Part shown: piece after piece, positions 22,352-31,311 of the stretch
Numbering within the stretch: the stretch's first letter is position 1
Layout of the letters: each line of letters starts with the position of its first letter
Origin: Gautieria morchelliformis
Lineage: Eukaryota > Basidiomycota > Agaricomycetes > Gomphales > Gomphaceae
DNA: 64,000 bases
Direction of reading: 5' to 3'
Assembly: GCA_015179125.1 (NCBI GenBank)
Contig: WHVA01000125.1
Coordinates: 62,001-126,000, forward strand
The notes under the pieces: model-generated
What the model saw: only the letters and a program-made list of their open reading frames with translations
Database searches by the model: none
Told to the model about the DNA's origin: nothing
Translations under genes and position numbers: made by a program

Positions 22352-22825
22352 TGTCATGACTCATTTATTCGTGTATCCAGTTACCCCCATTTTCCCTTCC
22401 ATCCTTTCATCTATATGTTTGCCCCATTTGCTCTTGGCCAACTTTGCCGAATGACCATTTGCTACTCACATCATTCGCCAGTAGTCATACCATCAAACAC
22501 GATTGACATCCTCTAACCAGCATGATGGTTCATCACTGGCCCCATCACCTCCCCAATTCAACCCCCTTTGGGTGTTCCTATGGCTGGGATGCATTCGTGG
22601 GGCATCCTACCTGTCGATTGTGTGAGATCGACCCAGCAGACCAAGAGTCCGTGCAGGGTAACATGTATGCAGGTCTGAAGGTGTGTTTTCTTACATAGGT
22701 ACGTTTGTCCTCTTTCCTCCCCGTCATTTCATGTTTGCACTCCTTATTTCTATTGTATATGTGTTTCATCCATTTGTATCCCAACTACGCACCCCTATCC
22801 AACCCTGACTCACGACAGCCTCTTT
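22352..22825 (+). repeat. LTR-S copy 4, left part
   Basis: It begins TGTCATGACTCATT at 22352 inside the GypD integrase. The LTR is interrupted at 22825 by GypB, whose target duplication TCTTT occupies 22821-22825, and continues at 30810. Confidence 0.88.
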
Positions 22826-23507
22826 TGTTACGTATCGAGATTTCCACTAAGTCGGAACTGGAAAGGACAGCGGCTTCAACTTATAGGTTGCGCCCCCAAT
22901 GAACTATCGTCCTAGGTATTTCGGAAATGAGCCGGAAGTCGGAAAGTACTGGACCAGAGGTTTGGTCGGAACTTGAGTCGGAACTGAGGCGGAAAGCGGA
23001 AGACGGAGAGACTGAGATCGAGCTAGACTCGCTGTGCTAAGAACAGGAGATGGAGCGAAGGAAATCAAGTATCGAAGGTGATTATCTGATTGCAGAATAA
23101 CAGACATACATGAGGGGGTTTTTATACAAAGCGCAGAGCAACAAGTAATGGTGTTGTACTAAGCAAATTCCGGAGGAAGCGGAAGTCGAGTACAATGTGT
23201 GGGAACTAACTAATTGGGAACAATGGGACTACAAGGGGGGTTCAGGGTAAGGTAGAACAATGGCAAAGAACAAGGGGTCGGGAAATCATATCTGACAACG
23301 AACTACAAGGGTGACCGGATATATGGTTTTGATGGATGGCGAGGTGGGTCCGGTGGGTCCGAGTAATAGAGTCGAAAGAACAAGGGAAATGTACAAGGGG
23401 CGGAATGTCGGAAATGTCGGAGGGGCGGAACGTGTGGCGGAACTATTGGAGAGGCGGAATGTATGGCGGAACTGAGGGTCGGAAATCGGAAATGAACGGT
23501 CGTAACA
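22826..23507 (-). repeat. 3' LTR of GypB
   Basis: 682 bp with ends TGTTACG and CGTAACA. It contains 17 CGGAA and one TTCCG on the plus strand. I find no difference from the 5' LTR at 30123-30804. Confidence 0.95.
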
Positions 23508-23521
23508 GTATCTCCCTTCTA
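23508..23521 (-). other. Polypurine tract of GypB
   Basis: On the element strand AGAAGGGAGATAC abuts the 3' LTR start. The antisense gene begins about 110 bp away, so this small region serves both as PPT and as promoter-proximal DNA of that gene. Confidence 0.65.
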
Positions 23522-23629
23522 AGGTCGAGCCCCGCGAGACCACAAGTCGGAATCACGTGACCTGTGAACAAACGCGTCGGAGTTTGAAATATAGGCGGGA
23601 AACAAGACGCGTCTTCTGTTTAGTCCATC
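23522..23629 (+). promoter_or_regulatory. Putative promoter of the antisense gene in GypB
   Basis: The interval between the PPT and the ATG at 23630 holds an E-box-like CACGTGAC (23554-23561), a CGGAA at 23549, and an AATATA near 23587 about 40 bp before the ATG. Upstream regulatory sequence would be the 3' LTR itself, so transcription may be bidirectional from this end. Inference from position only. Confidence 0.4.
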
Positions 23630-24862
23630 ATGAGCACTCCAGTCGACTTCTCCAAAATGACCAGTGCTGAGATGAAAGCACACTTTGCTGACATGCTCGC
23701 GCAAAAGGAGTTGGCCGAAAAACGCGAGGCCGAGGAAGCGGCGCGGAAGGAGAAAGAGCGTCTGGAGGAGGAGCGCAAAGAGAAAGAGCGCGAGGAACAG
23801 GAGCGTCTGGAACGGGAGCGGAAAGAGAAGGAGGAGCGTGACCGCAAACGTCGCGAGGAGGAATCGCGCGTCCGCGAAGAACAGCGGAAACGGGATGCGG
23901 CCCAAAAGGCTGCGGAAAACAAGGCCGTGGCGGAGAAAACGGAACAATCCCGGGTGAGTCGGAAAGGTTCTGAGCCTCATCCCGAGACTGACTGAAAAAA
24001 AACTTGGTAGAAAATAATCGTCGAATCCGATTCCGAACCGGAGTCGGAAGACACGGCGGAAAACACGCCGTCTCCTGAGGGGAAGGGAAAACAACAGGAA
24101 GTAGTTCCTGTTGTGAACCTTGTGGCGGATCGGAAAAGGAGGGCGGACGAATTTCAACAGGCCAGGAAGAACAAGATGGCCCGCATTGTCGACCTCCGGG
24201 AGTTGGGGCCGGAGAATCCCGCGACCCGGAAACGGAAGACAAGGGACGGGGAAGAAGAAAAGGCGCCCTGTGACACCTGCGAGGTAAAAGGACTAGAATG
24301 CGTCTGGTCAGAAAATCCGCGGGAAACCGCCTGTGAACGGTGCCGCGACAAGAAGAGGCGGTGCGTCGTGGACGGCTGTTCCGCGAGGGTGGAGCGGAAA
24401 AGGCGGAGAGTCGAGACCGAGGGGCCAGAAACCCCTAAGTCGAAACCAAGGTCGAGCGGGAAAAAGACGGCGGAAAGGGTTCCGGCGACCGGGAAGGCTG
24501 ACATGTCGCCTCTGCTCGACATTGCAGAGTGTCTGAGGGGTATCCGGAGATCCCAGCGCGGGATTCGGAATACGCTCGAGGAGATGTCCGCGGTTCAACA
24601 GCAACAGCTGTTGAGCTTCCAGAACCAGATGACGGTTTTGTCGACGGTTGTGGAGCAGATCAAGCGGGAGTTCCAGTGGCGGAACAATATGCTCCGGGAA
24701 CGAATGGAGTGGCGGATGCAGGAGGAGGATGGTGTGGAAGCGGGTCCGAGTCAGGTGGTGGATACGAGGGTGGAGACAGAGTTGGTGAGTGTGCCGATGG
24801 GGCATGCGGAAGAGGGTGCGGAAGCGGAGAAGGAAGAGGCGGAGACGATGAGGGAGGAGTAG
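23630..24862 (+). CDS. Antisense accessory gene of GypB: Zn(II)2Cys6-like protein
   Basis: Two exons, 23630-23953 and 24011-24862, joined across a 57-nt GTGAGT..TAG intron in phase 0, give 391 residues. Residues 15-105 are an E/K/R-rich probable coiled coil; a basic patch (DRKRRADEF, ARKNKMAR) follows at about 148-166; then six cysteines at 195, 198, 205, 216, 219 and 226 in the spacing CX2CX6CX10CX2CX6C, that of a GAL4-type binuclear zinc cluster, with KKRR before the last Cys. A second heptad-like region lies near 280-345 and the tail is acidic. The gene faces gag-pol and ends 123 bp from the pol stop. The product is likely a nuclear DNA-binding protein, possibly dimeric. Family membership is by motif only; capture from a host regulator is inferred. 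No GypA or GypC copy here has it. Confidence 0.85.
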
Positions 24863-24985
24863 GGGTCGAATAACTTGTAACATAGTTTCTTGAAGTGTCG
24901 GAAATCATAATGGAAAATTAGTCGGAAATGTGTGTGACTTAAGAACCGTAAGAAATGGGGGTATCGGAAGTGGGGTCGGAATTGA

Positions 24986-27900
24986 CTAGGGCGCGGAAAC
25001 GGGGCCAGGCTTATCAGGATATGACTTGTGAAAGTCAGAGACGAGGTCAGAGGCGTGGTCAAGTTCCGTGGCGGAAATCCACGAAGTCTCTTCGTCAGTG
25101 TTTTCATAGCCTGCCCACTTGACTAGGTACTGGAGTTGGCAGCGGTATCTTCTGTCGAGCTTGGAGTTGAGAATTTCCGAAATCTCATATTCCGGTTCTC
25201 CGTCAATGACGACTGGCGGAGGCGGAGGTTGTTCTCGATTCGGAATTGTATTCGGAACTGCGGGTTCAAGCATGGAGACATGGAATACCGGATGTACTGC
25301 GCGCATATTGTCAGGAAGTCTGAGGGTGAAAGAACGACTGCCGGCCTTAGCGATGATCTCGTAAGGACCGAGGTATTTCTCAGAGAGTTTCTTCGAGGGG
25401 CGAGTGGTGCGGAAGTTTTCCGCTTTGACAAAGACTTTGTCGCCAATCTCGAATGCCGGTTGCGGAAGGCGTTTCCGATCGGCGGAAGTTTGGTATCTCT
25501 TCTGGGCAGCGGTAATGTTCTCTCGGAGGTGCTGGTGAAGGTCGTCAAGTTCCACAACGAAATCTCGGGCTCTTGCAGAGGCGAGGTCGCGTTCGGGGTG
25601 GATGGCGAGATTCGGGTGGTAGCCCTTGTTGGCGTAAAAGGGTGAAATTCCGGTGGTGGCGGAAGGCGCATTGTTGTAGGCGAATTCCGCGAGTGGAAGA
25701 AGGTCGGACCAATTGCTATGTTGGTAGTTGCAATAGACGCGGAGATACTGCTCAAGGGTCTGATTAGTACGTTCCGTTTGTCCGTCTCCTTCGGGATGAT
25801 AACCGGAAGTGAAGTGGAGCTTCATGTCGAGAGCCTTTCCGAGGGTGCGGAAAAAGGATGACACGAATTCGGATCCACGGTCGGAAGTGACATGGGAAGG
25901 TATTCCGTGCTTGGAAAAGACGTGGAGCACAAAGAGCTGTGCGAGCAGGGCGGAAGTGATGGTGTCATAGGTCGGAATAAAGATGGACTGCTTTGTGAGG
26001 CGGTCAACGATCACTAGAATGGTATCATAGCCGGATGACTTAGGAAGTTTCTCAATGAAATCCATGGATATCGAATTCCACGGTTGTTCCGGGATCGGAA
26101 GTTGCTTCAGGAGGCCGTAGGGTTTGTGACGTTGAGGCTTGGCTCGCATACAGGTGGTGCATGACTTGCAGTAGTCTTGGACCATCGTGCGGAGGAGAGG
26201 CCAAGTATAGGTACGTCGGATTATGTCGAGGGTTTTGTTCTGGCCTTGGTGTCCTGAGAGCGGATGATCGTGGCTTTGCTGGAGCACGCGAAGTCGTAGA
26301 TCGTTGGTGTCCGGAACGTAAATCCGGGACTTGTACCGGAGAAATCCGTCGGAATCGAGGGACCATCCAGGACTGGTGGGGTCATCGAGGTGGGCTGCGG
26401 AGGTGGGGTCGGAACGGAGTGCGGATCGGATGTCGGAATGGAGAGACTCGGTGTCCATAATAATTGAGGCGCGGAGTAGCGGAAATTGCAATGCTGTGGC
26501 ACGCAGGGACGATGCCAGTTGCTCAGTAGAGAATACTGGGCGGAAATTGTGCGGATTAACGCTGGCATAGTCGCTACTTCCCTCTTTTGGGTAGACGTCC
26601 CAACGTCTGGTGAGCGCGTCGGGTTTTGCTCCGAGCTTTCCGGGGCGGAAGCGGATTACCATATTGAACTGTGAGAGATATTCAGACCAGCGGACTTGAC
26701 GGCGAGTCAAAATCTTAGTGGTTGCAAAATACTCAAGGTTCTTATGATCCGTTACAACGTCGATCGGATAAGTTGGACCTTCGAGGTAGTGTCTCCAGAT
26801 TTTGAAGGCTTCGAAAATCGCAAGTAGTTCCTTATCGTGGACGTCGTAGTTGAGTTCCGGGGCGGAAAAGGTGCGGGAATGAAAGGCGATCGGATGAATT
26901 TCTCCGTCGTCGGGTGAAATGATGGAAAGAATGGCGGCTAGCGCGTAGTCAGAAGCGTCGGTTTCGAGTACAAGTTGGGCATCAGGAATCCAGAAACCGA
27001 GTATGGGAGCCGTGGTGAAGGCCGATTTGAGAGCTTCAAATGCGGAACGGCATTCCGGAGTGAAATTCCATGGGGCACCCTTCCTGGTGAGACGCGTGAG
27101 CGGAACAGTAATGTCGGAAAAATTATAAATGAAACGCCGGTAAAAATTGGCGAAGCCAAGGAAAGACTGCACATCCTTAACACGTCGGGGTTCCGGCCAT
27201 TCTTGAATTGCCTTGACCTTGTCCTCTGCCATGGTAAGACCTGTTGGAGAGAGGATGTAGCCGAGGTATTCGACCGTGTCGCGATGCCATTCGCATTTCT
27301 CTGCTTTTGCATAGAGATGATGTTTGCGTAGACGGCGGAGTACTTCGCGGACATGTTCCCGATGTTTTTCCGGTGTGTCGGAATAGATGAGGATGTCGTC
27401 AATGTAGACTAGGACGCATACGTCGAGGAGGTCGGAAAATACGTCGTTCATGAATCGCTGAAAAGCGGCGGGAGCATTGGTTAGACCAAAAGGCATGACA
27501 GTCCACTCAAAAGCACCGTAGCGGGTGCGGAAGGTGGTTTTCCACTCGTCACCTTCCCGGATGCGGACAAGGTGATAAGCGTGCCGGAGGTCAATTTTGG
27601 TGTAGATCTTCGCCCTGCGGGGGGTGTCGAGTAAGTCGGAAATGCGCGGAAGCGGATATTTGTCCTTTTTAGTGAGGGCATTGAGTCCGCGGAAATCGAC
27701 GCAGAGGCGGAGAGATCCATCCTTCTTCTTGACGAAGAGGACCGGAGCGCCGTGCGGAGACAGCGAAGGGCGGATAAAGCCCATGTTGAGATGTTCATCG
27801 ACGAACTCTCGGAGAGTCAGGAGTTCACTTTGCGAAAGGGAGTAGATCGGTCCAAGGGGCGGAGATGCTCCTTCTTCCAATTCTATCTTCAAGTCGTAAG

Positions 27901-28693
27901 GTCGATGTTCAGCAGGTTTGTCGGCTTTGGCCTTATTGAACACGTCCGGGAAGTCACGATATTCTTCCGGAACTGAGCTCATGTCGACCGGGGCGGAAGT
28001 CGAGGCGGAACGAGCCTTGACTGAAGCCGAATCGGAGAGGTGAAGCTGGAAAACGGTCGTATCTTCTTGCCGTTGCAATACGCGGAAAGCGGTGGCGGAA
28101 ACGAGCGCAATTCGAGGAGCTTCGAGGGGCGGAGGTGCTAAAGCGGGACCGGAGTGCGGAACTGAATCCACGAGCGGAGTTGCAGAAGAGGCCTGAGCCA
28201 TCTTTGCGGACGACGTCGGAATAGACGGAAGTTGATCCGGGGTACGGAACTGTATTTGACCCAATGCCCAGTTAATCGACGGATTATATCGGGTGAGCCA
28301 ATTGTGTCCTAGTACAACGGAACAGCTAGCATCTAGCGGAGTAACGTAAAACGTAACTTCATGGTTGTCCCCAGTAGCGAAACGGATAGACAGATCCACA
28401 ACTTGGGAAATTCCCGTGTTGGAAGACCCGTCGAAAAGGCGGAGCGGAATAGTCGGAATATTGCGGGTCGGAAGTTTATGTTTCAAAACAAAGTCGGAAT
28501 CGAGGAAACAATGAGTCGAACCGGAGTCGACTAGTGCTGTAAACGGGGGTGCGGAAATGGTGTCGGAAGTGAGCGGAACAGAGAGAGAGTCGGAGGACGA
28601 AAGAGCGGATGCGTTGAGTTTAACCTCGTTTGTCGCACGAATGGGGTCAACACAGCCCTCAGCTCGTGCGGAGGCCGGAGGACTGCTGACTAT
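24986..28693 (-). CDS. GypB Pol polyprotein: protease, RT, RNase H, integrase, chromodomain
   Basis: The frame is open from the gag stop to 24986 without an ATG at its start, consistent with expression by frameshift. In order: protease with VDSGSTHCFLD near 28530; RT with FVKKKDGSLRLCVDFR and the active box YIDDILIY (about residue 361 counted from codon 28486); RNase H beginning DASDYALAAIL; integrase HHCC finger ending CKSCTTCMRAK; catalytic Asp in SMDFIEKLP, Asp in TSDRGSEFVS and Glu in GDGQTERTNQ; then a GPY/F-like segment (KYLGPYEII) and a C-terminal chromodomain (YLVKWAGYENTDEETSWI). All catalytic residues are present, so the enzymes should work. Chromodomains direct integration toward particular chromatin in related chromoviruses. 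Confidence 0.95.
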   Translation of the reverse strand: MVSSPPASARAEGCVDPIRATNEVKLNASALSSSDSLSVPLTSDTISAPPFTALVDSGSTHCFLDSDFVLKHKLPTRNIPTIPLRLFDGSSNTGISQVVDLSIRFATGDNHEVTFYVTPLDASCSVVLGHNWLTRYNPSINWALGQIQFRTPDQLPSIPTSSAKMAQASSATPLVDSVPHSGPALAPPPLEAPRIALVSATAFRVLQRQEDTTVFQLHLSDSASVKARSASTSAPVDMSSVPEEYRDFPDVFNKAKADKPAEHRPYDLKIELEEGASPPLGPIYSLSQSELLTLREFVDEHLNMGFIRPSLSPHGAPVLFVKKKDGSLRLCVDFRGLNALTKKDKYPLPRISDLLDTPRRAKIYTKIDLRHAYHLVRIREGDEWKTTFRTRYGAFEWTVMPFGLTNAPAAFQRFMNDVFSDLLDVCVLVYIDDILIYSDTPEKHREHVREVLRRLRKHHLYAKAEKCEWHRDTVEYLGYILSPTGLTMAEDKVKAIQEWPEPRRVKDVQSFLGFANFYRRFIYNFSDITVPLTRLTRKGAPWNFTPECRSAFEALKSAFTTAPILGFWIPDAQLVLETDASDYALAAILSIISPDDGEIHPIAFHSRTFSAPELNYDVHDKELLAIFEAFKIWRHYLEGPTYPIDVVTDHKNLEYFATTKILTRRQVRWSEYLSQFNMVIRFRPGKLGAKPDALTRRWDVYPKEGSSDYASVNPHNFRPVFSTEQLASSLRATALQFPLLRASIIMDTESLHSDIRSALRSDPTSAAHLDDPTSPGWSLDSDGFLRYKSRIYVPDTNDLRLRVLQQSHDHPLSGHQGQNKTLDIIRRTYTWPLLRTMVQDYCKSCTTCMRAKPQRHKPYGLLKQLPIPEQPWNSISMDFIEKLPKSSGYDTILVIVDRLTKQSIFIPTYDTITSALLAQLFVLHVFSKHGIPSHVTSDRGSEFVSSFFRTLGKALDMKLHFTSGYHPEGDGQTERTNQTLEQYLRVYCNYQHSNWSDLLPLAEFAYNNAPSATTGISPFYANKGYHPNLAIHPERDLASARARDFVVELDDLHQHLRENITAAQKRYQTSADRKRLPQPAFEIGDKVFVKAENFRTTRPSKKLSEKYLGPYEIIAKAGSRSFTLRLPDNMRAVHPVFHVSMLEPAVPNTIPNREQPPPPPVVIDGEPEYEISEILNSKLDRRYRCQLQYLVKWAGYENTDEETSWISATELDHASDLVSDFHKSYPDKPGPVSAP

Positions 28694-28699
28694 TTTTTT
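28690..28699 (-). other. -1 ribosomal frameshift site at the gag/pol junction
   Basis: On the element strand the heptamer A AAA AAA stands in the gag frame immediately before the TAG stop. Slipping back one base gives ATA GTC AGC and enters the pol frame, which is then open to the end. The heptamer fits the X XXY YYZ rule. I did not model a downstream pseudoknot. Confidence 0.8.
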
Positions 28700-30090
28700 G
28701 AATCCGCAGCGGGAACCGCTTCGGATTTCTCTTCCGTCTTTGCTGCGCGGCCCTTGGCCTTAGCAGCGGAGGCGGAAGCGCGAGTGCAGTCGCGAGCGAT
28801 GTGACCTCCTTTGCCACAGAAGAGGCAAAGGTTGTTGTCCATGCGACGCTGGCGTTCTACAGGGGTTAGTTTTCCGTCCTTCCCAAGTTTGTCGGAAAGA
28901 TCCGGGGTGCTCTTCCGGGCGTTGGTGTTAGAACCAGAGGCCTGGTTGTTCCGAGGGGTGTTGTTGTTGTTCCGGTTACCGGAGTTGGATCCGGAACTGT
29001 TGTTGCTGTTATTGTTTCCGGAGTTGGTGTTTCCGGAATTAGTCTTCTTCTTGTCTTTATCAGACTTCTTGTCGGAAGACTTGTCGTTCTTGCTCTGGGT
29101 GGAAGTTTCGCGAGCGATCTCGGAATGTCTTTCCCAGTAGCGTGAATCGATGGATTGAGCGAGGTTGCGGAGGTCGGTAAGGGTGGCGGGTTTTCCGACG
29201 CGGGCAATTTCATCCTTGATGCGGGATGGCAAGCCCATGTAAAACTGGCGTCGGAGTGCGGCTTCTCCCCATTGGACTCGAGGAGCGAGCTGCTGAAACG
29301 TGACGATATATTTAGCTATCTTATGAGTGTCTTTCATGCGAAGCTTATCGAGTTCGTTTTCCGCATCGGCTTCCATATCAAATGGTCCGAAGTTGCTGCG
29401 GAGTTCGGAAATGAAATTGGGGTAATCGTCGGCCCAGTCGACGAGAGCGAACGGATCCATGAGGGCGGGTTCGAAATAGTCGAGCGCCGTGCCTCGGAGA
29501 TAGGAAAGGGCATAATTGACCTTTCGTTCGTCGTCGGGAAAGGCGTCGGGACGATCACGGAAATTGAGTTGAAGCTGAACCAGAAATGGCTGGAGCTTCT
29601 TGGGGTCAGAACCGTCGAACTGATCTGGTTCGCGGACCTTAGTCTTGGGTCGTGGTGGTGCTTGGGCCGGGCGCTGGAGTTGTCCGGCTAGCATGGCGAT
29701 GGCTTGTGCAAGATCCGGAACTGGCGCGGGCGGAACTGGGTTGGCGGGATTCTGAGGTGGAATTGGAGGTGGAGGACCGCCGGGTGGGCCGCCATGAGGG
29801 CCGCCTGGAGGTGGTCCTGGTGGAGGTGGTGGAGCTGGGCGTCGGAATGACGCTGCTGTTTGTTCGCCGCTGCTACTCGTCGAATTCCCGTCGTAGTCGG
29901 GATTGTCGTCGGGATTAGCGTCGGGAACTTCTTCGAATCGTTGCGGAAAAGCATCGGAAAGCTCATCGTCGGCACGAGAGCTGCTGGAGGGTTCCGCGTG
30001 CCTTGGTGCTGCGGATCTAAGACTGCCAAAATAAGAGAGAGCTTCGACAGCTCCTGCTCGAGCTGAAGTAGCTGTGGTACGAGGAGGCAT
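28690..30090 (-). CDS. GypB Gag
   Basis: 466 residues from the ATG at 30090. A Ser/Asp-rich N-terminus and a long Pro/Gly-rich stretch (about 85-130) precede the Gag domain (about 150-335, with YALSYLRGTALDYFEP). A Lys/Asn/Ser low-complexity linker leads to one zinc knuckle CLFCGKGGHIARDC near residue 430. It would form the capsid and bind RNA. The frame ends TCA AAA AAA TAG, a frameshift site. The 5' leader from the LTR is only 32 nt. Confidence 0.95.
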   Translation of the reverse strand: MPPRTTATSARAGAVEALSYFGSLRSAAPRHAEPSSSSRADDELSDAFPQRFEEVPDANPDDNPDYDGNSTSSSGEQTAASFRRPAPPPPPGPPPGGPHGGPPGGPPPPIPPQNPANPVPPAPVPDLAQAIAMLAGQLQRPAQAPPRPKTKVREPDQFDGSDPKKLQPFLVQLQLNFRDRPDAFPDDERKVNYALSYLRGTALDYFEPALMDPFALVDWADDYPNFISELRSNFGPFDMEADAENELDKLRMKDTHKIAKYIVTFQQLAPRVQWGEAALRRQFYMGLPSRIKDEIARVGKPATLTDLRNLAQSIDSRYWERHSEIARETSTQSKNDKSSDKKSDKDKKKTNSGNTNSGNNNSNNSSGSNSGNRNNNNTPRNNQASGSNTNARKSTPDLSDKLGKDGKLTPVERQRRMDNNLCLFCGKGGHIARDCTRASASAAKAKGRAAKTEEKSEAVPAADSKK

Positions 30091-30109
30091 AGTGATAGTT
30101 ATCGGGTGG

Positions 30110-30120
30110 AATCAGATAAT
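30110..30120 (-). other. Self-primer binding site of GypB
   Basis: Two bases inside the 5' LTR, the element strand reads ATTATCTGATT. Its exact complement AATCAGATAAT lies in the LTR at 30378-30388, about 35 nt after the TATA box and hence at or near the 5' end of the transcript. This is the layout of Tf1/sushi-type self-priming, where the RNA's own 5' end primes reverse transcription. No tRNA match was evident. Confidence 0.72.
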
Positions 30121-30122
30121 AC

Positions 30123-30804
30123 TGTTACGTATCGAGATTTCCACTAAGTCGGAACTGGAAAGGACAGCGGCTTCAACTTATAGGTTGCGCCCCCAATGAA
30201 CTATCGTCCTAGGTATTTCGGAAATGAGCCGGAAGTCGGAAAGTACTGGACCAGAGGTTTGGTCGGAACTTGAGTCGGAACTGAGGCGGAAAGCGGAAGA
30301 CGGAGAGACTGAGATCGAGCTAGACTCGCTGTGCTAAGAACAGGAGATGGAGCGAAGGAAATCAAGTATCGAAGGTGATTATCTGATTGCAGAATAACAG
30401 ACATACATGAGGGGGTTTTTATACAAAGCGCAGAGCAACAAGTAATGGTGTTGTACTAAGCAAATTCCGGAGGAAGCGGAAGTCGAGTACAATGTGTGGG
30501 AACTAACTAATTGGGAACAATGGGACTACAAGGGGGGTTCAGGGTAAGGTAGAACAATGGCAAAGAACAAGGGGTCGGGAAATCATATCTGACAACGAAC
30601 TACAAGGGTGACCGGATATATGGTTTTGATGGATGGCGAGGTGGGTCCGGTGGGTCCGAGTAATAGAGTCGAAAGAACAAGGGAAATGTACAAGGGGCGG
30701 AATGTCGGAAATGTCGGAGGGGCGGAACGTGTGGCGGAACTATTGGAGAGGCGGAATGTATGGCGGAACTGAGGGTCGGAAATCGGAAATGAACGGTCGT
30801 AACA
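30123..30804 (-). repeat. 5' LTR of GypB
   Basis: 682 bp, ends TGTTACG and CGTAACA, followed by TSD TCTTT at 30805-30809. Contains the promoter and the self-primer sequence. Confidence 0.95.
30378..30423 (-). promoter_or_regulatory. GypB core promoter and transcript 5' end region
   Basis: On the element strand TATAAAAAC (30415-30423) is followed about 35 nt later by AATCAGATAAT (30378-30388). The spacing places the start of transcription just before that sequence, which matches the primer-binding site. Confidence 0.65.
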
Positions 30805-30809
30805 TCTTT

Positions 30810-31070
30810 CCTATTCGCTGATATCATATAAGCATTTGGTATAAGTAGTTTACATTCGCATGTATATTCTGCAGTTCAATTATCATACGTCTATCTTGTG
30901 CAACTTAACCTCACTGTGACTATCGGCTTGAGCCCTCTTCTATAGACTACTACCTTAGACCAGAGGAGGGCTTGAGCACCACTGGTAAGTTTCCATACTT
31001 CACCTTCACTACTTTAGTCTTCATACCATTGTCGGTGCTGTCGGCAAAGGGCTCCGAAGGAGCACTTCTG
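30810..31070 (+). repeat. LTR-S copy 4, right part, truncated
   Basis: The LTR resumes after GypB (CTATTCGCTGATATCATATAAG) and stops in the middle at about 31070 (GGAGCACTT), where a GypC LTR begins. The rest of this LTR is not found on the far side of the nest. Confidence 0.8.
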
Positions 31071-31071
31071 T

Positions 31072-31197
31072 AAAGATGTCTATCTTAAGCCTTGAGTCAC
31101 AAGAGCGCGGCAGAACTTGACCAAGGTGTGGTATTCTGATGCTACGTAGTGACAGTGTAAGGGTAAGATGTGAGGGGAACCGCTGACCGGTTCCCAT
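31072..31197 (-). repeat. GypC2 3' LTR, partial
   Basis: Matches the first part of the 215-bp LTRs at 43090 and 53662, with TGTAAAGATGTC at the edge, the GGGAACC..GGTTCCC hairpin and CATAAACTATACAG. It then jumps straight to the end of ORF3, so about 90 bp of LTR and the adjacent leader are deleted. Confidence 0.8.
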
Positions 31198-31311
31198 GCA
31201 TAAACTATACAGTGGGGATGTCATCGTATGGGGCCGGTGGAGCACGCGACTCCTCCGGAGGCACCTCCGCATCCGCGGGGGTGGTTGGGCGAGGTGGCTC
31301 TACCTCACCAC

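Larger units (their letters stand above)
22826..30804 (-). mobile_element. GypB: complete Ty3/gypsy chromovirus with antisense accessory gene
   Basis: The 7979-bp element has two 682-bp LTRs that look identical base for base, TSD TCTTT (22821-22825 and 30805-30809), an intact gag, an uninterrupted pol reached by a -1 frameshift, and a chromodomain. Between pol and the 3' LTR lies a spliced gene on the opposite strand. Everything needed for movement appears present, and the identical LTRs mean a very recent insertion. CGGAA and its complement are strikingly frequent in the LTR and throughout. It is inserted in LTR-S4. Confidence 0.96.

Noticed and set aside
23519-24242. Long minus-strand frames opposite the zinc-cluster gene
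   Set aside because: They are mirror frames of a GC-rich, charged coding region with Arg/Phe/Ser-biased translations; the plus strand has the splice sites and the cysteine pattern.
18099-31070. LTR-S3, GypD and LTR-S4 as the two LTRs and body of one element
   Set aside because: LTR-S3 has its own matching duplication CCCTG on both sides, and LTR-S4 begins in the middle of the GypD integrase with no PPT or chromodomain before it, so both are separate insertions.
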